From Sinorhizobium sp. 8-89 (GTDB taxonomy: Bacteria; Pseudomonadota; Alphaproteobacteria; Rhizobiales; Rhizobiaceae), in NCBI RefSeq assembly GCF_030124325.1, contig NZ_JASKLR010000001.1, positions 584,200-648,199 of the forward strand: DNA of 64,000 bases, written 5' to 3'. Position 1 is the first letter of the stretch. Every line of letters begins with the position of its first letter. The notes under the pieces were generated by a model, which was not told the DNA's origin, did not search any database, and was given only the letters and a program-made list of their open reading frames with translations. Below, piece by piece: positions 18,187 to 26,914 of the stretch. Made by a program: the position numbers and the translations under genes.

Positions 18187-18244
18187 TCGATGCCCGGGCC
18201 CACAGCCCCGCACTCATGCCATGCGTTGGAGGAGCTACCGAGCC

Positions 18245-19843
18245 ATGCTGAAAGACCATTTTCGCCCGCAATCTTTCAACGGCATCGATGATATCGTCAT
18301 CGTTGGCGGCGGGCTCGCGGGGCTTTTCTGCGCCCTGAAGCTGGCGCCGCGTCCTGTGACCATCCTTGCCGCTGCGCCTATCGGGCACGGCGCCTCGTCC
18401 GCCTGGGCGCAAGGCGGGATTGCTGCCGCCATGAGCCCCGGCGACACTTTCGAAAAGCACGTCGCCGATACGGTCACCGCCGGTGCGGGCATCGTCGATG
18501 AGAAAATGACGCGGATGATGGTCGCCGAGGGACCGGCGCGGATTCACGATCTGCTCGAATATGGGGTACCCTTCGACCGGGACCTCGAGGGCAAGCTTCT
18601 GCTTTCACGCGAGGCGGCGCATTCCGAACGGCGTATCGTTCGCGTCAGAGGCGACATGGCCGGCAAGGCGATCATGGAAGCGTTGATTGCAGCCGTGCGC
18701 AGGACCCCGTCGATCCGCATCATCGAAGGCTATGTGGTCGAGGAACTGGTGCGCGAAGGGCGCTTCATCTCCGGCGTCATCGCGAGGCCGGACGCCGGCC
18801 AGTCGAAGACCCGCGTTTCCTTCCCTGCGCGCGCCGTCGTCCTCTGCTCCGGCGGTATTGGGCATCTGTACGCCGTCACCACCAATCCGTGGGAGGCTTG
18901 TGGCCAGGGTGTCGGCATGGCGGCGCGGGCGGGCGCCATCATCGCAGATCCCGAATTCGTCCAGTTCCATCCGACCGCGATCGATATCGGCAAGGATCCG
19001 GCGCCCTTGGCCACCGAGGCGCTGCGTGGCGATGGCGCCGTGCTTGTCAATTCCGCGGGTCATCGTTTCATGCTCGACATTCACCCCGACGGTGAGCTCG
19101 CGCCGCGGGATATCGTCTCACGCGGCGTTTTCGCCGAAGTGCAGGGCGGACGCGGCGCCTTCCTCGATTGCACCAAGGCGGTAGGCAAACATTTCTCCGA
19201 AATGTTCCCGACCGTTTATGCCTCCTGCCTCGCGGCCGGCATCGATCCGGTGACGCAACCGATCCCGGTTGTTCCTGCGGTTCACTATCACATGGGCGGC
19301 GTGCTGACGGACGGGCAGGGCCGCACCTCGATCGATGGTCTCTGGGCGGCAGGCGAGGTGACATCGACCGGTGTTCACGGCGCCAATCGTCTCGCTTCCA
19401 ACTCGCTGCTCGAAGCCGTGGTCTTCGCTGCGCGCATCGCGGAAAGCATCAAGGGCACCTTGCCGGCGCCGAAGCTCACCGAATGGGGCGATAATGCCGG
19501 CGAGAACGACGATCCGGTGACGGTGGAGGACAGCCCGCCGTTCAAGATCCTGCGTAGCCTGATGAGCGACTGCGTCGGCGTTGTCCGTACGCGCGAGAGC
19601 CTGACACGGGCGATCCGCGAGATTGCCGCGCTGGAGCGTTCCAATAGCCGCCTGCGCTTCGCCAACATCATCACCGCTGCAAAACTCATCGCTGTCGCCG
19701 CGCTTCAGCGCACCGAGAGCCGCGGCGGCCATTTCCGCGCGGACTGCCCGGCCGAGCGCCCCGAATGGCAGCGCCGCACGTATCTCACGCTGGCGCAGGC
19801 CGAACGCCTGGCCGCGGAGGTGGCGGAAACCGAGCCGGCGTGA
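18245..19843 (+). CDS. nadB: L-aspartate oxidase
   Basis: The 532-aa flavoprotein oxidises L-aspartate to iminoaspartate, the NadA substrate. The FAD-binding motif [18 protein letters not shown] lies at about residues 16-33. [13 protein letters not shown] and the fumarate-reductase-like active site ([25 protein letters not shown]) are intact. The C-terminal helical part has [16 protein letters not shown] 18245 is used, with GGAGGAG upstream, rather than the ATG at 18221, which lacks one. It is 58 bp downstream of nadA and 59 bp upstream of nadC, in one operon. Confidence 0.95.
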   Translation: MLKDHFRPQSFNGIDDIVIVGGGLAGLFCALKLAPRPVTILAAAPIGHGASSAWAQGGIAAAMSPGDTFEKHVADTVTAGAGIVDEKMTRMMVAEGPARIHDLLEYGVPFDRDLEGKLLLSREAAHSERRIVRVRGDMAGKAIMEALIAAVRRTPSIRIIEGYVVEELVREGRFISGVIARPDAGQSKTRVSFPARAVVLCSGGIGHLYAVTTNPWEACGQGVGMAARAGAIIADPEFVQFHPTAIDIGKDPAPLATEALRGDGAVLVNSAGHRFMLDIHPDGELAPRDIVSRGVFAEVQGGRGAFLDCTKAVGKHFSEMFPTVYASCLAAGIDPVTQPIPVVPAVHYHMGGVLTDGQGRTSIDGLWAAGEVTSTGVHGANRLASNSLLEAVVFAARIAESIKGTLPAPKLTEWGDNAGENDDPVTVEDSPPFKILRSLMSDCVGVVRTRESLTRAIREIAALERSNSRLRFANIITAAKLIAVAALQRTESRGGHFRADCPAERPEWQRRTYLTLAQAERLAAEVAETEPA

Positions 19844-19902
19844 CAGCCGGCCGGATATCTCCAAGCGTTATCGACATCCAGACAGATGCAGGAACCAAGC
19901 CC

Positions 19903-20805
19903 ATGACTGCCGCGCTACGCCCGGAACTGCCTCCCCTCATGGTCGAAGAACAGGTGAGGGCTGCCCTCCTGGAGGATCTCGGCCGCGCCGGTGATATCAC
20001 GACGCTCTCGACCATAGGTCCGGACATGGCGGCGCTGGCCGAAATGCGCGTCCGTGATGCGGGCGTCATCGCCGGGCTGGATTTGGCACGGACGGCATTT
20101 CGGCTGATCGACCCGTCACTCCGCTTCGACGCGTTGGCTGCAGACGGCGATCGTGTCGCGCCCGGTATCGCCATTGCCCGGATATCGGGTCGCGCAAGGG
20201 GGCTGCTATCTGCCGAACGTGTCGCCCTCAATTTCCTCATGCATCTCTCCGGGATCGCCACCTACACGGCAAAATTCGCCGATGAGATCGCGCATACGGC
20301 CGCCAAGGTTTGCTGCACCCGCAAGACCATTCCCGGCCTGCGTGCCCTGGAGAAATACGCCGTCCGTCTCGGCGGAGGCTCCAACCATCGTTACGGCCTC
20401 GACGATGCCGTGCTGATCAAAGACAACCATATTGCCGTTTCCGGCGGTGTTGCCGATGCCATTCGCGCTGCGCGCGCCTATTGCGGCCATCTCGTCAAGG
20501 TGGAGGTGGAAGTCGACGGGCTTGCGCAGATGCGCGAGGCGCTGACCGCTGCGCCGGACGTGATCCTGCTCGACAATATGGGACCGGATTTGCTGCGCGA
20601 GGCCGTCGCCGTCAATGCAGGACATTGGCGGCTGAACCCGGCCGACTATGCCGCCGACCCGCGCCGCACGCGGCTCGAGGCGTCCGGAAACGTGAAGATC
20701 GGTACGATCCGGGCAATCGCCGAGACCGGCGTCGATTACATCTCCACATCGAAGATCACAATGGCGGCGCCGACGCTCGACATCGGACTCGACGTGACTA
20801 TCTAG
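19903..20805 (+). CDS. nadC: Nicotinate-nucleotide pyrophosphorylase (carboxylating)
   Basis: The 300-aa enzyme joins quinolinate and PRPP, releasing CO2, to give nicotinate mononucleotide. Hallmarks are EDLGRAGDITT near residue 23, the quinolinate/PRPP site CTRKTIPGLRALEKYAV followed by GGGSNHRYGLDDAVLIKDNH, and the C-terminal barrel segment ISTSKITMAAPTLDIGLD. The ATG at 19903 gives the normal family length; the frame stays open upstream into nadB but encodes nothing related. It is last in the nadABC operon. A short repeat-family palindrome follows the stop. Confidence 0.95.
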   Translation: MTAALRPELPPLMVEEQVRAALLEDLGRAGDITTLSTIGPDMAALAEMRVRDAGVIAGLDLARTAFRLIDPSLRFDALAADGDRVAPGIAIARISGRARGLLSAERVALNFLMHLSGIATYTAKFADEIAHTAAKVCCTRKTIPGLRALEKYAVRLGGGSNHRYGLDDAVLIKDNHIAVSGGVADAIRAARAYCGHLVKVEVEVDGLAQMREALTAAPDVILLDNMGPDLLREAVAVNAGHWRLNPADYAADPRRTRLEASGNVKIGTIRAIAETGVDYISTSKITMAAPTLDIGLDVTI

Positions 20806-20817
20806 ATGTGAGCGGCT

Positions 20818-20868
20818 CCAGGAAAAGTGTAACGGTGTTTCCGTCCGGAATTGCGCAATGTCAAAGAG
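20818..20868. repeat. Second-family intergenic palindrome, short copy (RIME2-like)
   Basis: AGGAAAAGTGTAACGG-TTTCCGTCCGGAATTGCG matches the longer copies at 21515 and 63194. Only the 5' part is present here, just after nadC. It folds as GGAAA.../...TTTCC. Confidence 0.6.
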
Positions 20869-20983
20869 CGCGCCGCGGAGCAAGCCTCGAAATCACCGAC
20901 CACAACTCTTCCGCGCTCCTATGGAACGACATCACCACCCGCGCGTTGGTCTTTCTATCCCGCGAGCGAGGAAGGATTTGGTG

Positions 20984-21502
20984 ATGATCAGAATCTTAGC
21001 TGTAGTTGCGCTGGCAATGGGCGCGGCAACCGCTGTATCTGCGCAAGAGTCATCGCAGACTGCCGTCGCTAATTTCATCGGCAAGGATGGCAAGGAGGCG
21101 GGCCGCGCGATGTTGACGGCGGCTGGGAAAGGCGTGCTGATCGAGATGGAGGTCACCAGCCTGCCAAAGGGCACTTGGGTCGCCTTCCATGTTCACGAAG
21201 TCGGGAGCTGCGACGCTGCAGGCGGCTATGAGTCTGCCGGCAAGCATTTTGCTGGCGAGGACGAGAGTGCCGAACATGGGTTCCTGGCGGCCAAAGGTCC
21301 GCATGCCGGCGACATGCCGAACCAATATGTCGGCGCGGACGGGACGCTGCACGCCCAGGTGTTCAACAGCTTCGTTTCTCTCGACGACAAGAGCACCGCC
21401 ATTCGCGGACGGGCCTTGATGATCCATGCAGGTTCCGATGACAACCGCAGCCAACCGGCGGGCGACGCGGGTGACCGCCTCGCCTGTGCTGTCATCGAAT
21501 AG
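20984..21502 (+). CDS. sodC: Periplasmic Cu,Zn superoxide dismutase
   Basis: The 172-aa protein disproportionates superoxide in the periplasm. A signal peptide (MIRILAVVALAMGAATAVSAQ) is cleaved near residue 22. Copper/zinc ligands are visible in HVHEVGSC, GKHF, ...AEHG, GPHAGDMPN and MIHAGSDDN, with the disulfide pair Cys in VGSCD and in LACAV. ATG 20984 is chosen with AGGAAGGA upstream at 7 bp. It is bracketed by two second-family repeat copies, which suggests a stand-alone transcript. It lies between nadC and the convergent nadQ, with no obvious functional tie. Confidence 0.93.
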   Translation: MIRILAVVALAMGAATAVSAQESSQTAVANFIGKDGKEAGRAMLTAAGKGVLIEMEVTSLPKGTWVAFHVHEVGSCDAAGGYESAGKHFAGEDESAEHGFLAAKGPHAGDMPNQYVGADGTLHAQVFNSFVSLDDKSTAIRGRALMIHAGSDDNRSQPAGDAGDRLACAVIE

Positions 21503-21514
21503 GTAAAGCGATCT

Positions 21515-21617
21515 AGAGCAATTTCAGGAAAAGCGTGTAACGGGTTTTCCGTCCGGAATTGCGTGGTTTCACAGCATTAGGTCATTTCAATGTTTCACTG
21601 GAACAGTGAAATGATCT
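21515..21617. repeat. Second-family intergenic palindromic repeat, full copy (RIME2-like)
   Basis: The copy reads AGAGCAATTTCAGGAAAAGCG, then GGGTTTTCCGTCCGGAATTGCG, then a hairpin TTTCACTG-GAA-CAGTGAAA nested in TCATTTCA...TGAAATGA. It fills the gap between sodC and nadQ and ends at the nadQ stop. The same unit is inverted at 63194. Confidence 0.7.
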
Positions 21618-22596
21618 AACGCCCGCCGACCTTCAGCCCCGGAGCTGGCCGCTCGTCGAGTATCTGGCGGCGGAAGCGGAAAAGCGCGGCCGGTCGGCCG
21701 CCGGTAGAGGCAAGCGTACCGCCTGTCGGCTCGACGAGCTCGGCCCCCTCGACCAGACGTCGAAAGTTCTGCTTGTGCAGGTGACGGCCAGAGATCGCCT
21801 CCACGGTCGCCTGCAAATCGGTAAGCGTGAATTCCGGCGGCATCAGTTCGAAGACCACGGGCCGGTATTTGATCTTCCCCCGCAATCTGGCGACAGCCGT
21901 CGCGGCGATGCGGCGGTGGTCGTGTCGCATCGTCAAGCCGACGGTGGGATTGCCGAGGTTGCGGCTATGCCCGTCGATCACGGCCTCGCGCACAAGGCCG
22001 GCCTCGTAAAGCAGTTCGTAGCGCTCCAGTACCCGCTCTTCGTCCCAGGGGAAATCGTCAAGGCCGAAGGCCAGGCGAACACGGGAGCGGCGTTGGAAGG
22101 CGGAGGCTGATCGTTCATCTTCCGGCGGGCTGTTTTCCCAGCGAGCGAGCGCCGGCAGGATTACCTGGTCCAGCAGGGCGGGGCGTCCGTGCCGCCAATC
22201 CTCCCACGGCAGATAGCCATACCAGTCCCGCCAGTGAGCGCCGGCCTCTGCCAATCGCTCATTGTTCTCGGCGTCGGTGCGGGTCAGCGCCAGGTAGCCG
22301 ACGGAGACCATGTGCTTGCCTTCCTCGCCGGGCAGCCGCTGGCGGCCACGATCGCCGAAGGTGTAGAGCTGTTCGATATATCCAAGCTTGAGAGCGGTGC
22401 GTTTTTCGACGCGATCGCGCAGGCCCGTCTCGAAGGTGCGGTGACGCGCCGGATCGAAAGGACCGAAGGGCAAGCTGTCACGCATGTCGCCATCCGCCTC
22501 GCTGACGGCGAGAATATGCGGGCTGCGGTTGACGACGGCGACGATCGCCGCATTTAGCCCGATCTCGACCGCAATTGCCGGCACGTCATTCGGCAT
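21616..22596 (-). CDS. nadQ: NadQ/NrtR-type NAD biosynthesis regulator (Nudix-like plus winged HTH)
   Basis: The 326-aa protein is a two-domain regulator. The N-terminal Nudix-like fold (residues 10-170) includes IEQLYTFGDRGRQRLPG, typical of the NrtR group, but lacks the catalytic Nudix box, so it probably senses rather than hydrolyses an NAD metabolite. The C-terminal winged HTH (about 250-315) reads FTLTDLQATVEAISG...KQNFRRLVEGAELVEPTG...GRPAALFRFR. It is known as NadQ in Rhizobiales. A 31-bp palindrome upstream of nadA is the expected target. The ATG at 22596 lies inside the last codons of the upstream phosphatase gene (11-bp overlap), so coupling is strong. Confidence 0.88.
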   Translation of the reverse strand: MPNDVPAIAVEIGLNAAIVAVVNRSPHILAVSEADGDMRDSLPFGPFDPARHRTFETGLRDRVEKRTALKLGYIEQLYTFGDRGRQRLPGEEGKHMVSVGYLALTRTDAENNERLAEAGAHWRDWYGYLPWEDWRHGRPALLDQVILPALARWENSPPEDERSASAFQRRSRVRLAFGLDDFPWDEERVLERYELLYEAGLVREAVIDGHSRNLGNPTVGLTMRHDHRRIAATAVARLRGKIKYRPVVFELMPPEFTLTDLQATVEAISGRHLHKQNFRRLVEGAELVEPTGGTLASTGGRPAALFRFRRQILDERPAPGLKVGGR

Positions 22597-23125
22597 GCTG
22601 CGTGCTCTCGGGTCGGGTGGGGAGCATGAAGGGTGCATTGCCGTTGGCGTCGGCCCCGCGGCCGATGGATCGCACGGCGGCAACGAGCCTTCCCTGTCGC
22701 GACAGCGCCTCGTCGCCGATCTCGACGAGCCTCAGGTTAGGTGTCGCGAAGGGCGACACGCGCCGCAGTCGCGCCGCCAGGGCATCATCGTCCTGGTCCG
22801 GCTCGACCGCAAGGGCTGCGATCAGCGCGGCTGCCGGCGAGCGGGAGACGCCCATCCAGCAATGGATGAGGAGCGGGCGGGTACGGTCCCAGTCGCGGGC
22901 GAAATCGATGATCCGCCGGACGTGTTCCTCCTGCGGAGCAATCAGGTCGCCCGTTCCGGCGAAGCTGATGTCGTTGACGCCGATCTTCAGATGTTTCTCC
23001 CGATCGATCACGGCAGGGCGGTGAAAATCCTGCCCCTTGGCAAGCAGGCTCAGCATTTCGCGGCAACCGTGGCGAACGGCCATTTCCGCGATGCGCGCGA
23101 GCGGCGAGACGACAATGCCGGTCAT
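22586..23125 (-). CDS. CX5R protein phosphatase (tyrosine/dual-specificity type)
   Basis: The 179-aa protein carries the cysteine phosphatase P-loop HCWMGVSRS, with the nucleophile at about residue 89 and Arg six residues later, and a possible general acid in the preceding loop. The N-terminal part (TGIVVSPLARIAEMAVRHG) is typical of a tyrosine-phosphatase-like family common in rhizobia. Its substrate is unknown. It starts 1 bp after the HD nucleotidase ends and overlaps nadQ, so it belongs to a four-gene minus-strand operon: ygfZ, HD, phosphatase, nadQ. Why a phosphatase sits with NAD regulation is not clear from sequence. Confidence 0.85.
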   Translation of the reverse strand: MTGIVVSPLARIAEMAVRHGCREMLSLLAKGQDFHRPAVIDREKHLKIGVNDISFAGTGDLIAPQEEHVRRIIDFARDWDRTRPLLIHCWMGVSRSPAAALIAALAVEPDQDDDALAARLRRVSPFATPNLRLVEIGDEALSRQGRLVAAVRSIGRGADANGNAPFMLPTRPESTQHAE

Positions 23126-23126
23126 T

Positions 23127-23735
23127 TCAGGCTTCCGCCCTTGCCATGGTCCGCTCCCCTTCGAGCGTGTTGAACCGTTCGGCGAAGCGCCGTTGTGCCT
23201 CGACCGCCGGCAGCGGATCGATCAGCAGGGTTTCCCGCGTAATACCGCGCGGTTGACCGAAGAACCTCCGGGCCTCCTCCGCCGAAAAACCGGCAAGCTC
23301 GGTCGCTTCGAAATAGGCGGCGACGCGATCGGCCTTCTTGATCCGCTCCTTGAGTTCCTTGGGCGTATGAGGCGGCAGGCCGAAGCGCAGGTGCACGGCG
23401 CTTTCGAGCCGCTTTTCCACGGTCTTGTAACCACCGCCGACAACAGCCTTGAACGGCGAAATCATATCGCCGATCACGTATTCGGGGGCGTCGTGCAGCA
23501 GTGCCATCAGGCATTCATCCGCGTTGCAACGGTTGGTCCTACGAAAGATATCCTCGACGATAAGGCTGTGCTGGGCGACGGAAAAGGCGTGATCGCCCGA
23601 GGTCTGGCCGTTCCAGCGTGCCACGCGGGCGAGCCCATGGGCGATGTCGGAAAGCTCGACGTCGAGCGGCGAGGGGTCGAGCAGATCGAGCCGCCGGCCG
23701 GAAAGCATACGCTGCCAGGCACGCGCATTCGTCAT
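23127..23735 (-). CDS. HD-domain hydrolase, YfbR-like (probable 5'-deoxynucleotidase)
   Basis: The 202-aa protein belongs to the YfbR-like HD group. The metal ligands are in GDHAFSVAQHSLIV, LLHDAPEYVIGDMISPFK and the later KADRVAAYFEAT. ARVARWNGQTSG is the typical N-terminal stretch. YfbR-type enzymes remove phosphate from dNMPs; this is inferred. Its start overlaps the end of ygfZ by 4 bp and it is 1 bp from the phosphatase. A nucleotide-handling enzyme beside nadQ is plausible but not proof of a joint pathway. Confidence 0.85.
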   Translation of the reverse strand: MTNARAWQRMLSGRRLDLLDPSPLDVELSDIAHGLARVARWNGQTSGDHAFSVAQHSLIVEDIFRRTNRCNADECLMALLHDAPEYVIGDMISPFKAVVGGGYKTVEKRLESAVHLRFGLPPHTPKELKERIKKADRVAAYFEATELAGFSAEEARRFFGQPRGITRETLLIDPLPAVEAQRRFAERFNTLEGERTMARAEA

Positions 23736-24580
23736 GCGCTTGCCTCATCGGCCTCGGTCGGGAACGAGAGGCCGGTCCAGCCGGGCAAGGTCAATGTCAC
23801 CGGCACGTCGCCTGCGAGAATGGTATCCCCCTTGGTGATCGCCTCACCGGCCTTGTCGATGCGAACGATGGCAAGGGCGGCCTTGTGCCGTACGGTGCCG
23901 AGGGAGCCGATCGATCGGCCATTGACGGTAATGCTTGCACCTGTCGAAGGCAGCGGCGCTTCGCTAGCAACAATGACGACGCGGCGGCGTGCCGTGGCGC
24001 GGTGCTGCATGCGGGAAACGACCTCCTGACCGACATAGCAGCCCTTGCGGAACGAGAGCCCCCCATTGAGATCCATCAGCACATCGTGCGGAAAGGCATC
24101 CTGCAAGGCAAAGTCCGGCCCGGAAACGGCAACGCCGCTCGCGATCCTCAGCCGCTCGAGTTCGGTGACGTCTGCCTCCGGGTTCCCCATGTCCTGATAG
24201 AGACGGAAAACCGATTTTCCGGCCTTCTCGAATCGATGATCGCGATAGCTCCCGGCGGGCTGCTCTTCCTCGAACACGACGGTGACCGGCGCCGGCGACT
24301 GGAGCGAGAGTTCGACCGCGGAGCGCAATTTATACATGGTCAGCCGCTTCAGGAGCGGCTCGGCCTGATCACTCGTCGTCTCCAGCCTGAGTGCTTCGCC
24401 ATCGCGGGAGATCAGAAAGTCGAACAGAATCTTGCCCTGTGGCGTCAGCAAGGCGCCCGGGCGCGCTTCGTCGGAACCAAGCGCACCGATATCGGTGGTG
24501 ATCAGGTTTTGCAGAAGATCTTCAGCATCCCTACCGGAAACGCTGATGATCGCGCGGTCATCGAGGGAAACCTTCGGCAT
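23732..24580 (-). CDS. ygfZ: YgfZ/GcvT-like folate-binding protein
   Basis: The 282-aa protein is a YgfZ-type tetrahydrofolate-binding factor required for iron-sulfur enzymes such as MiaB in E. coli. The diagnostic motif KGCYVGQE holds the redox cysteine at about residue 181. The N-terminal GcvT-like fold (DDRAIISVSGRDAEDLLQNLITTD) and YKLRSAVEL are clear. ATG 24580 is chosen; an upstream in-frame ATG at 24640 adds residues not in the family. It is the first gene of a four-gene minus-strand operon leading to nadQ. NadA is an iron-sulfur enzyme, so a functional link to the NAD block is possible but inferred. Confidence 0.9.
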   Translation of the reverse strand: MPKVSLDDRAIISVSGRDAEDLLQNLITTDIGALGSDEARPGALLTPQGKILFDFLISRDGEALRLETTSDQAEPLLKRLTMYKLRSAVELSLQSPAPVTVVFEEEQPAGSYRDHRFEKAGKSVFRLYQDMGNPEADVTELERLRIASGVAVSGPDFALQDAFPHDVLMDLNGGLSFRKGCYVGQEVVSRMQHRATARRRVVIVASEAPLPSTGASITVNGRSIGSLGTVRHKAALAIVRIDKAGEAITKGDTILAGDVPVTLTLPGWTGLSFPTEADEASA

Positions 24581-24694
24581 CGTTCGAATCCTGTTCTCTT
24601 TGTCGAAGAGGTAGGATGTTCGCCGCTCATCGGCAAGCATGCCGCCGGAGCGGGAACAGGAAAAGTGCCAGGCTGCTATCCGTTCACGTCCGCT

Positions 24695-24737
24695 CTACGG
24701 CGCCGTGCGTCTTTCCAGACGCACAAAGGTCGTTGCC
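24695..24737 (-). repeat. Partial RIME1-type repeat, right palindrome only (copy G)
   Basis: CTACGGCGCC-GTGCGTCTTTCCAGACGCAC-AAAGG is the inverted right half of the element, diverged. The left palindrome is missing. It sits 13 bp from the stop of the adjacent minus-strand gene. Confidence 0.6.
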
Positions 24738-24749
24738 GCACATCGCTAC

Positions 24750-25502
24750 TCAGTCGCCAGCGACGAAAAATTTCCAACGACCGTCGGGCGTGATGCCGAC
24801 GCGGTAAAAGTTATAGCTGCCGAATTCTTCCATTTCGGCGAAGTCACCGGCGGTGACGAGGCGGAACAGGTCCACCTTTTCCGGCGCTGTGAGCGAAGAC
24901 AATGGCTTTTCGGCAAAATAGGGCCAGACGTAGGCTTCTTCCGGCGTGCCCTTGTCGGCGAGAACAAAGCCGGTCGACAGAACGTCGAGAAGGATGGCCA
25001 GGATTTCGACGCCGTCCTGATCGCCGGAAAGGTCCTTGAGCGTTGTGACCGGGTCCTCGTCGCTATTGACACCCGTCACCTGTGTTTGCGTTGGTCCCTT
25101 GCCGAGCAGTGGCCGCAGCCTTTCGATGTCGCCGGAGGCAGCGGCTTCGACGATCAGTTCACGCATGCGTGCAACAGGTGCTGGAATCGTGGAAACATCC
25201 GTCAGCACCTCGACAGGCTCAACGACTTGCGGCGGCTCGATTTCATCATCTTTGCTCGCGGCCTTGTCGACGAGCGGATTGGGCATTGGAATTTCGAGAG
25301 GGGCTCTCTCCTCCGGCTCGACCTCTTCGGGCTGACCGGCCGGCGCCGTGCTCTGGTCGCTGGCAATAGGTCCAGGAACCCTCTGAAACTCGCTGAGGGC
25401 AAGCGCGGGGGATGCGATGATCGGTGTGTACGCGGTTATGCCGGCCAGCAGCAGCGTAGCGAGGCGAACCGGGGAAACCCGGTTTGCAAGGTTCCGTCTC
25501 AT
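24750..25502 (-). CDS. Exported hypothetical protein (250 aa)
   Basis: I do not recognise a named domain. A signal peptide covers about residues 1-36 (VRLATLLLAGITAYTPIIASPALA). Residues 37-90 are rich in Pro and Glu and probably disordered. The C-terminal 150 residues look folded, with a helical part (VARMRELIVEAAASGDIERLRPLLG, Gln-Thr rich loop, VEILAILLDVLSTGFVL) and an ending YNFYRVGITPDGRWKFFVAGD. A periplasmic location is expected. It starts 16 bp after the stop of an 89-aa gene, so both are probably one transcript. Conserved in relatives is my impression only. Confidence 0.8.
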   Translation of the reverse strand: MRRNLANRVSPVRLATLLLAGITAYTPIIASPALALSEFQRVPGPIASDQSTAPAGQPEEVEPEERAPLEIPMPNPLVDKAASKDDEIEPPQVVEPVEVLTDVSTIPAPVARMRELIVEAAASGDIERLRPLLGKGPTQTQVTGVNSDEDPVTTLKDLSGDQDGVEILAILLDVLSTGFVLADKGTPEEAYVWPYFAEKPLSSLTAPEKVDLFRLVTAGDFAEMEEFGSYNFYRVGITPDGRWKFFVAGD

Positions 25503-25518
25503 TGAGGCAGTCCCGATA

Positions 25519-25788
25519 TTACTGGATTGTTCGCTGTGGCGAGAATTCTCCGGCCAGCATCCGCTCGCGAAGCGAATTCAACATCGCTTCGGCGCCTTCT
25601 TCGCCATGAAGCCGAATGGTTTCCCGCATGGCCAGCGCGATCGCCGCATCGGCGATGATCTCCGGCTCGATGCCGTCCGCCATGCCGTCCGCCCAGGCTT
25701 CATTCTGATGTTCGAGGGCCGCCTGCATTTTCTCGTGGACGATCATGTCGTCGATGTCGGTCAGGCTTGGTTCCATCATTCGTTCCAT
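25519..25788 (-). CDS. Small acidic hypothetical protein (89 aa)
   Basis: The protein is cytoplasmic-looking, acidic and mainly helical: HEKMQAALEHQNEAWADGMADGIEPEIIADAAIALAMRETI. There is no signal, cysteine or membrane segment. The start may be M1, M4 or M5; GGAAG lies 4 bp upstream of M1. It is 16 bp upstream of the exported 250-aa gene on the same strand. I cannot name a function; helical composition suggests a small binding or regulatory protein. Confidence 0.7.
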   Translation of the reverse strand: MERMMEPSLTDIDDMIVHEKMQAALEHQNEAWADGMADGIEPEIIADAAIALAMRETIRLHGEEGAEAMLNSLRERMLAGEFSPQRTIQ

Positions 25789-25900
25789 GCGACTTCCAAT
25801 ACGTGCACTTGGCTCAATCTAACGCTGCTCCGCTGAACCGCAACTGAACGGGGCGGATGGGCCGGTCACTTCTTACCACTCTCTTAACAAACTTAGCAGC

Positions 25901-25934
25901 CTTTTCCCGAAACGACACGGGGTCCCGGGAAAAG
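25901..25934 (-). terminator. Hairpin after the TIGR02301 gene
   Basis: Arms CTTTTCCCG / CGGGAAAAG (9 bp) flank a 16-nt GC-rich loop, 14 bp past the stop of the minus-strand gene. There is no T-run, so it may be a protective hairpin instead. Confidence 0.45.
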
Positions 25935-25948
25935 AGGTTAATTTATCC

Positions 25949-26386
25949 CTAATTTCCAAAGCGGGCGACGATTTCTGACGCAAGTGTTGCACCTTCGGCA
26001 CGGTATCGCTGCTCGGCGAGAGTGGCCGGCTCGGTGCACGTCGTGTAGACCGACGCGAAGGTTCGATATCCACGGTTGAACGCAGCCGTCAGACGCTCGC
26101 GCCGCTTCGGTTCGTCGCCCGTCTCCTTATCGAGCAATTCCTGCGTCGAGCGTCGCCACGTGTCTTCTTCCGCCTTGAGGCAGAGATTGCGCAGATAGTG
26201 GACAGATCCGAGAATTTCGGCGAGGCGAATCAGCCGCTGATCGTACGGCGTCGACTTTTCCTCCGTCGCCGCTTCAGGCGCCTTGTCCTGTTGGGACGGT
26301 GCCTCTTCTTGAGCGGCGGCGCCCGCGGCGAAGGCGAGAACGGCGCCAATCAGGGCAAGTCGAAGAAGGGGAAGGGCGCTGGTCAT
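25949..26386 (-). CDS. TIGR02301-family exported protein
   Basis: The 145-aa protein has a signal peptide (LLRLALIGAVLAFAAGAAAQ, cleavage near residue 25) and a charged linker. The core resembles the alphaproteobacterial family TIGR02301: YDQRLIRLAEILGSVHYLRNLC, WRRSTQELLDKE and AAFNRGYRTFASVYTTCTEPA. Two cysteines (LC and TTC) may form a disulfide. Function is unknown. Its start overlaps the Nudix gene stop by 4 bp, so the two are coupled. Confidence 0.85.
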   Translation of the reverse strand: MTSALPLLRLALIGAVLAFAAGAAAQEEAPSQQDKAPEAATEEKSTPYDQRLIRLAEILGSVHYLRNLCLKAEEDTWRRSTQELLDKETGDEPKRRERLTAAFNRGYRTFASVYTTCTEPATLAEQRYRAEGATLASEIVARFGN

Positions 26387-26853
26387 GGTCCCATCAAATC
26401 CGAATCAACGTCGGTTTTATGGCAGGTATCAGCCTCGATGTGCCCTGGCGAGAGGCCCGACAGTTTTTCGACGCACTGACGAACGCTCTCCGGAATCGGC
26501 AGTTCGAAGATTTCCGGCGGCGTGAACCAGCCGACGCCTGCGGCGTCGTCGCTGGCGATCGCGACAGAATTGGTATCCGCACGGACCATGAAAACTGAGA
26601 GCAGGAAATGCCGCCCTTCCGATTCCTTTCCCGGCAGATCGTAGGTTTCGAAGAGCACCGGGTCACGGCCACTGATGCCGGTCTCCTCCGCAAGCTCACG
26701 CAGTGCCGTCTCTGCCGGCGTCTCGCCCGGCTCTGCCCGGCCACCGGGAAAGGCATACATGTCGGCCGACGGCGGATTGGCGCGTCGGACGAGGAGATAA
26801 CGCCCATCCCGTTCGAGGATGGCGGAGGAGGCGAGTTCGGGCTGCTTTTGCAT
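26383..26853 (-). CDS. Nudix hydrolase
   Basis: The 156-aa protein has a complete Nudix box, GX5EX7REUXEEXGU, read as GGRAEPGETPAETALRELAEETGI at about residues 38-60, with the catalytic Glu residues present. The N-terminal strands ASSAILERDGRYLLVRRANPP are typical. It hydrolyses a nucleoside diphosphate linked to another moiety; the substrate is not set by sequence. It precedes the TIGR02301 gene by a 4-bp overlap and is divergent, with 61 bp, from the SRAP gene. Confidence 0.88.
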   Translation of the reverse strand: MQKQPELASSAILERDGRYLLVRRANPPSADMYAFPGGRAEPGETPAETALRELAEETGISGRDPVLFETYDLPGKESEGRHFLLSVFMVRADTNSVAIASDDAAGVGWFTPPEIFELPIPESVRQCVEKLSGLSPGHIEADTCHKTDVDSDLMGP

Positions 26854-26914
26854 CGCAGAATCAAAATGGCGTTGGATCGTTGACCCATCCTACGTGAAGT
26901 GCCACATCCATGTC

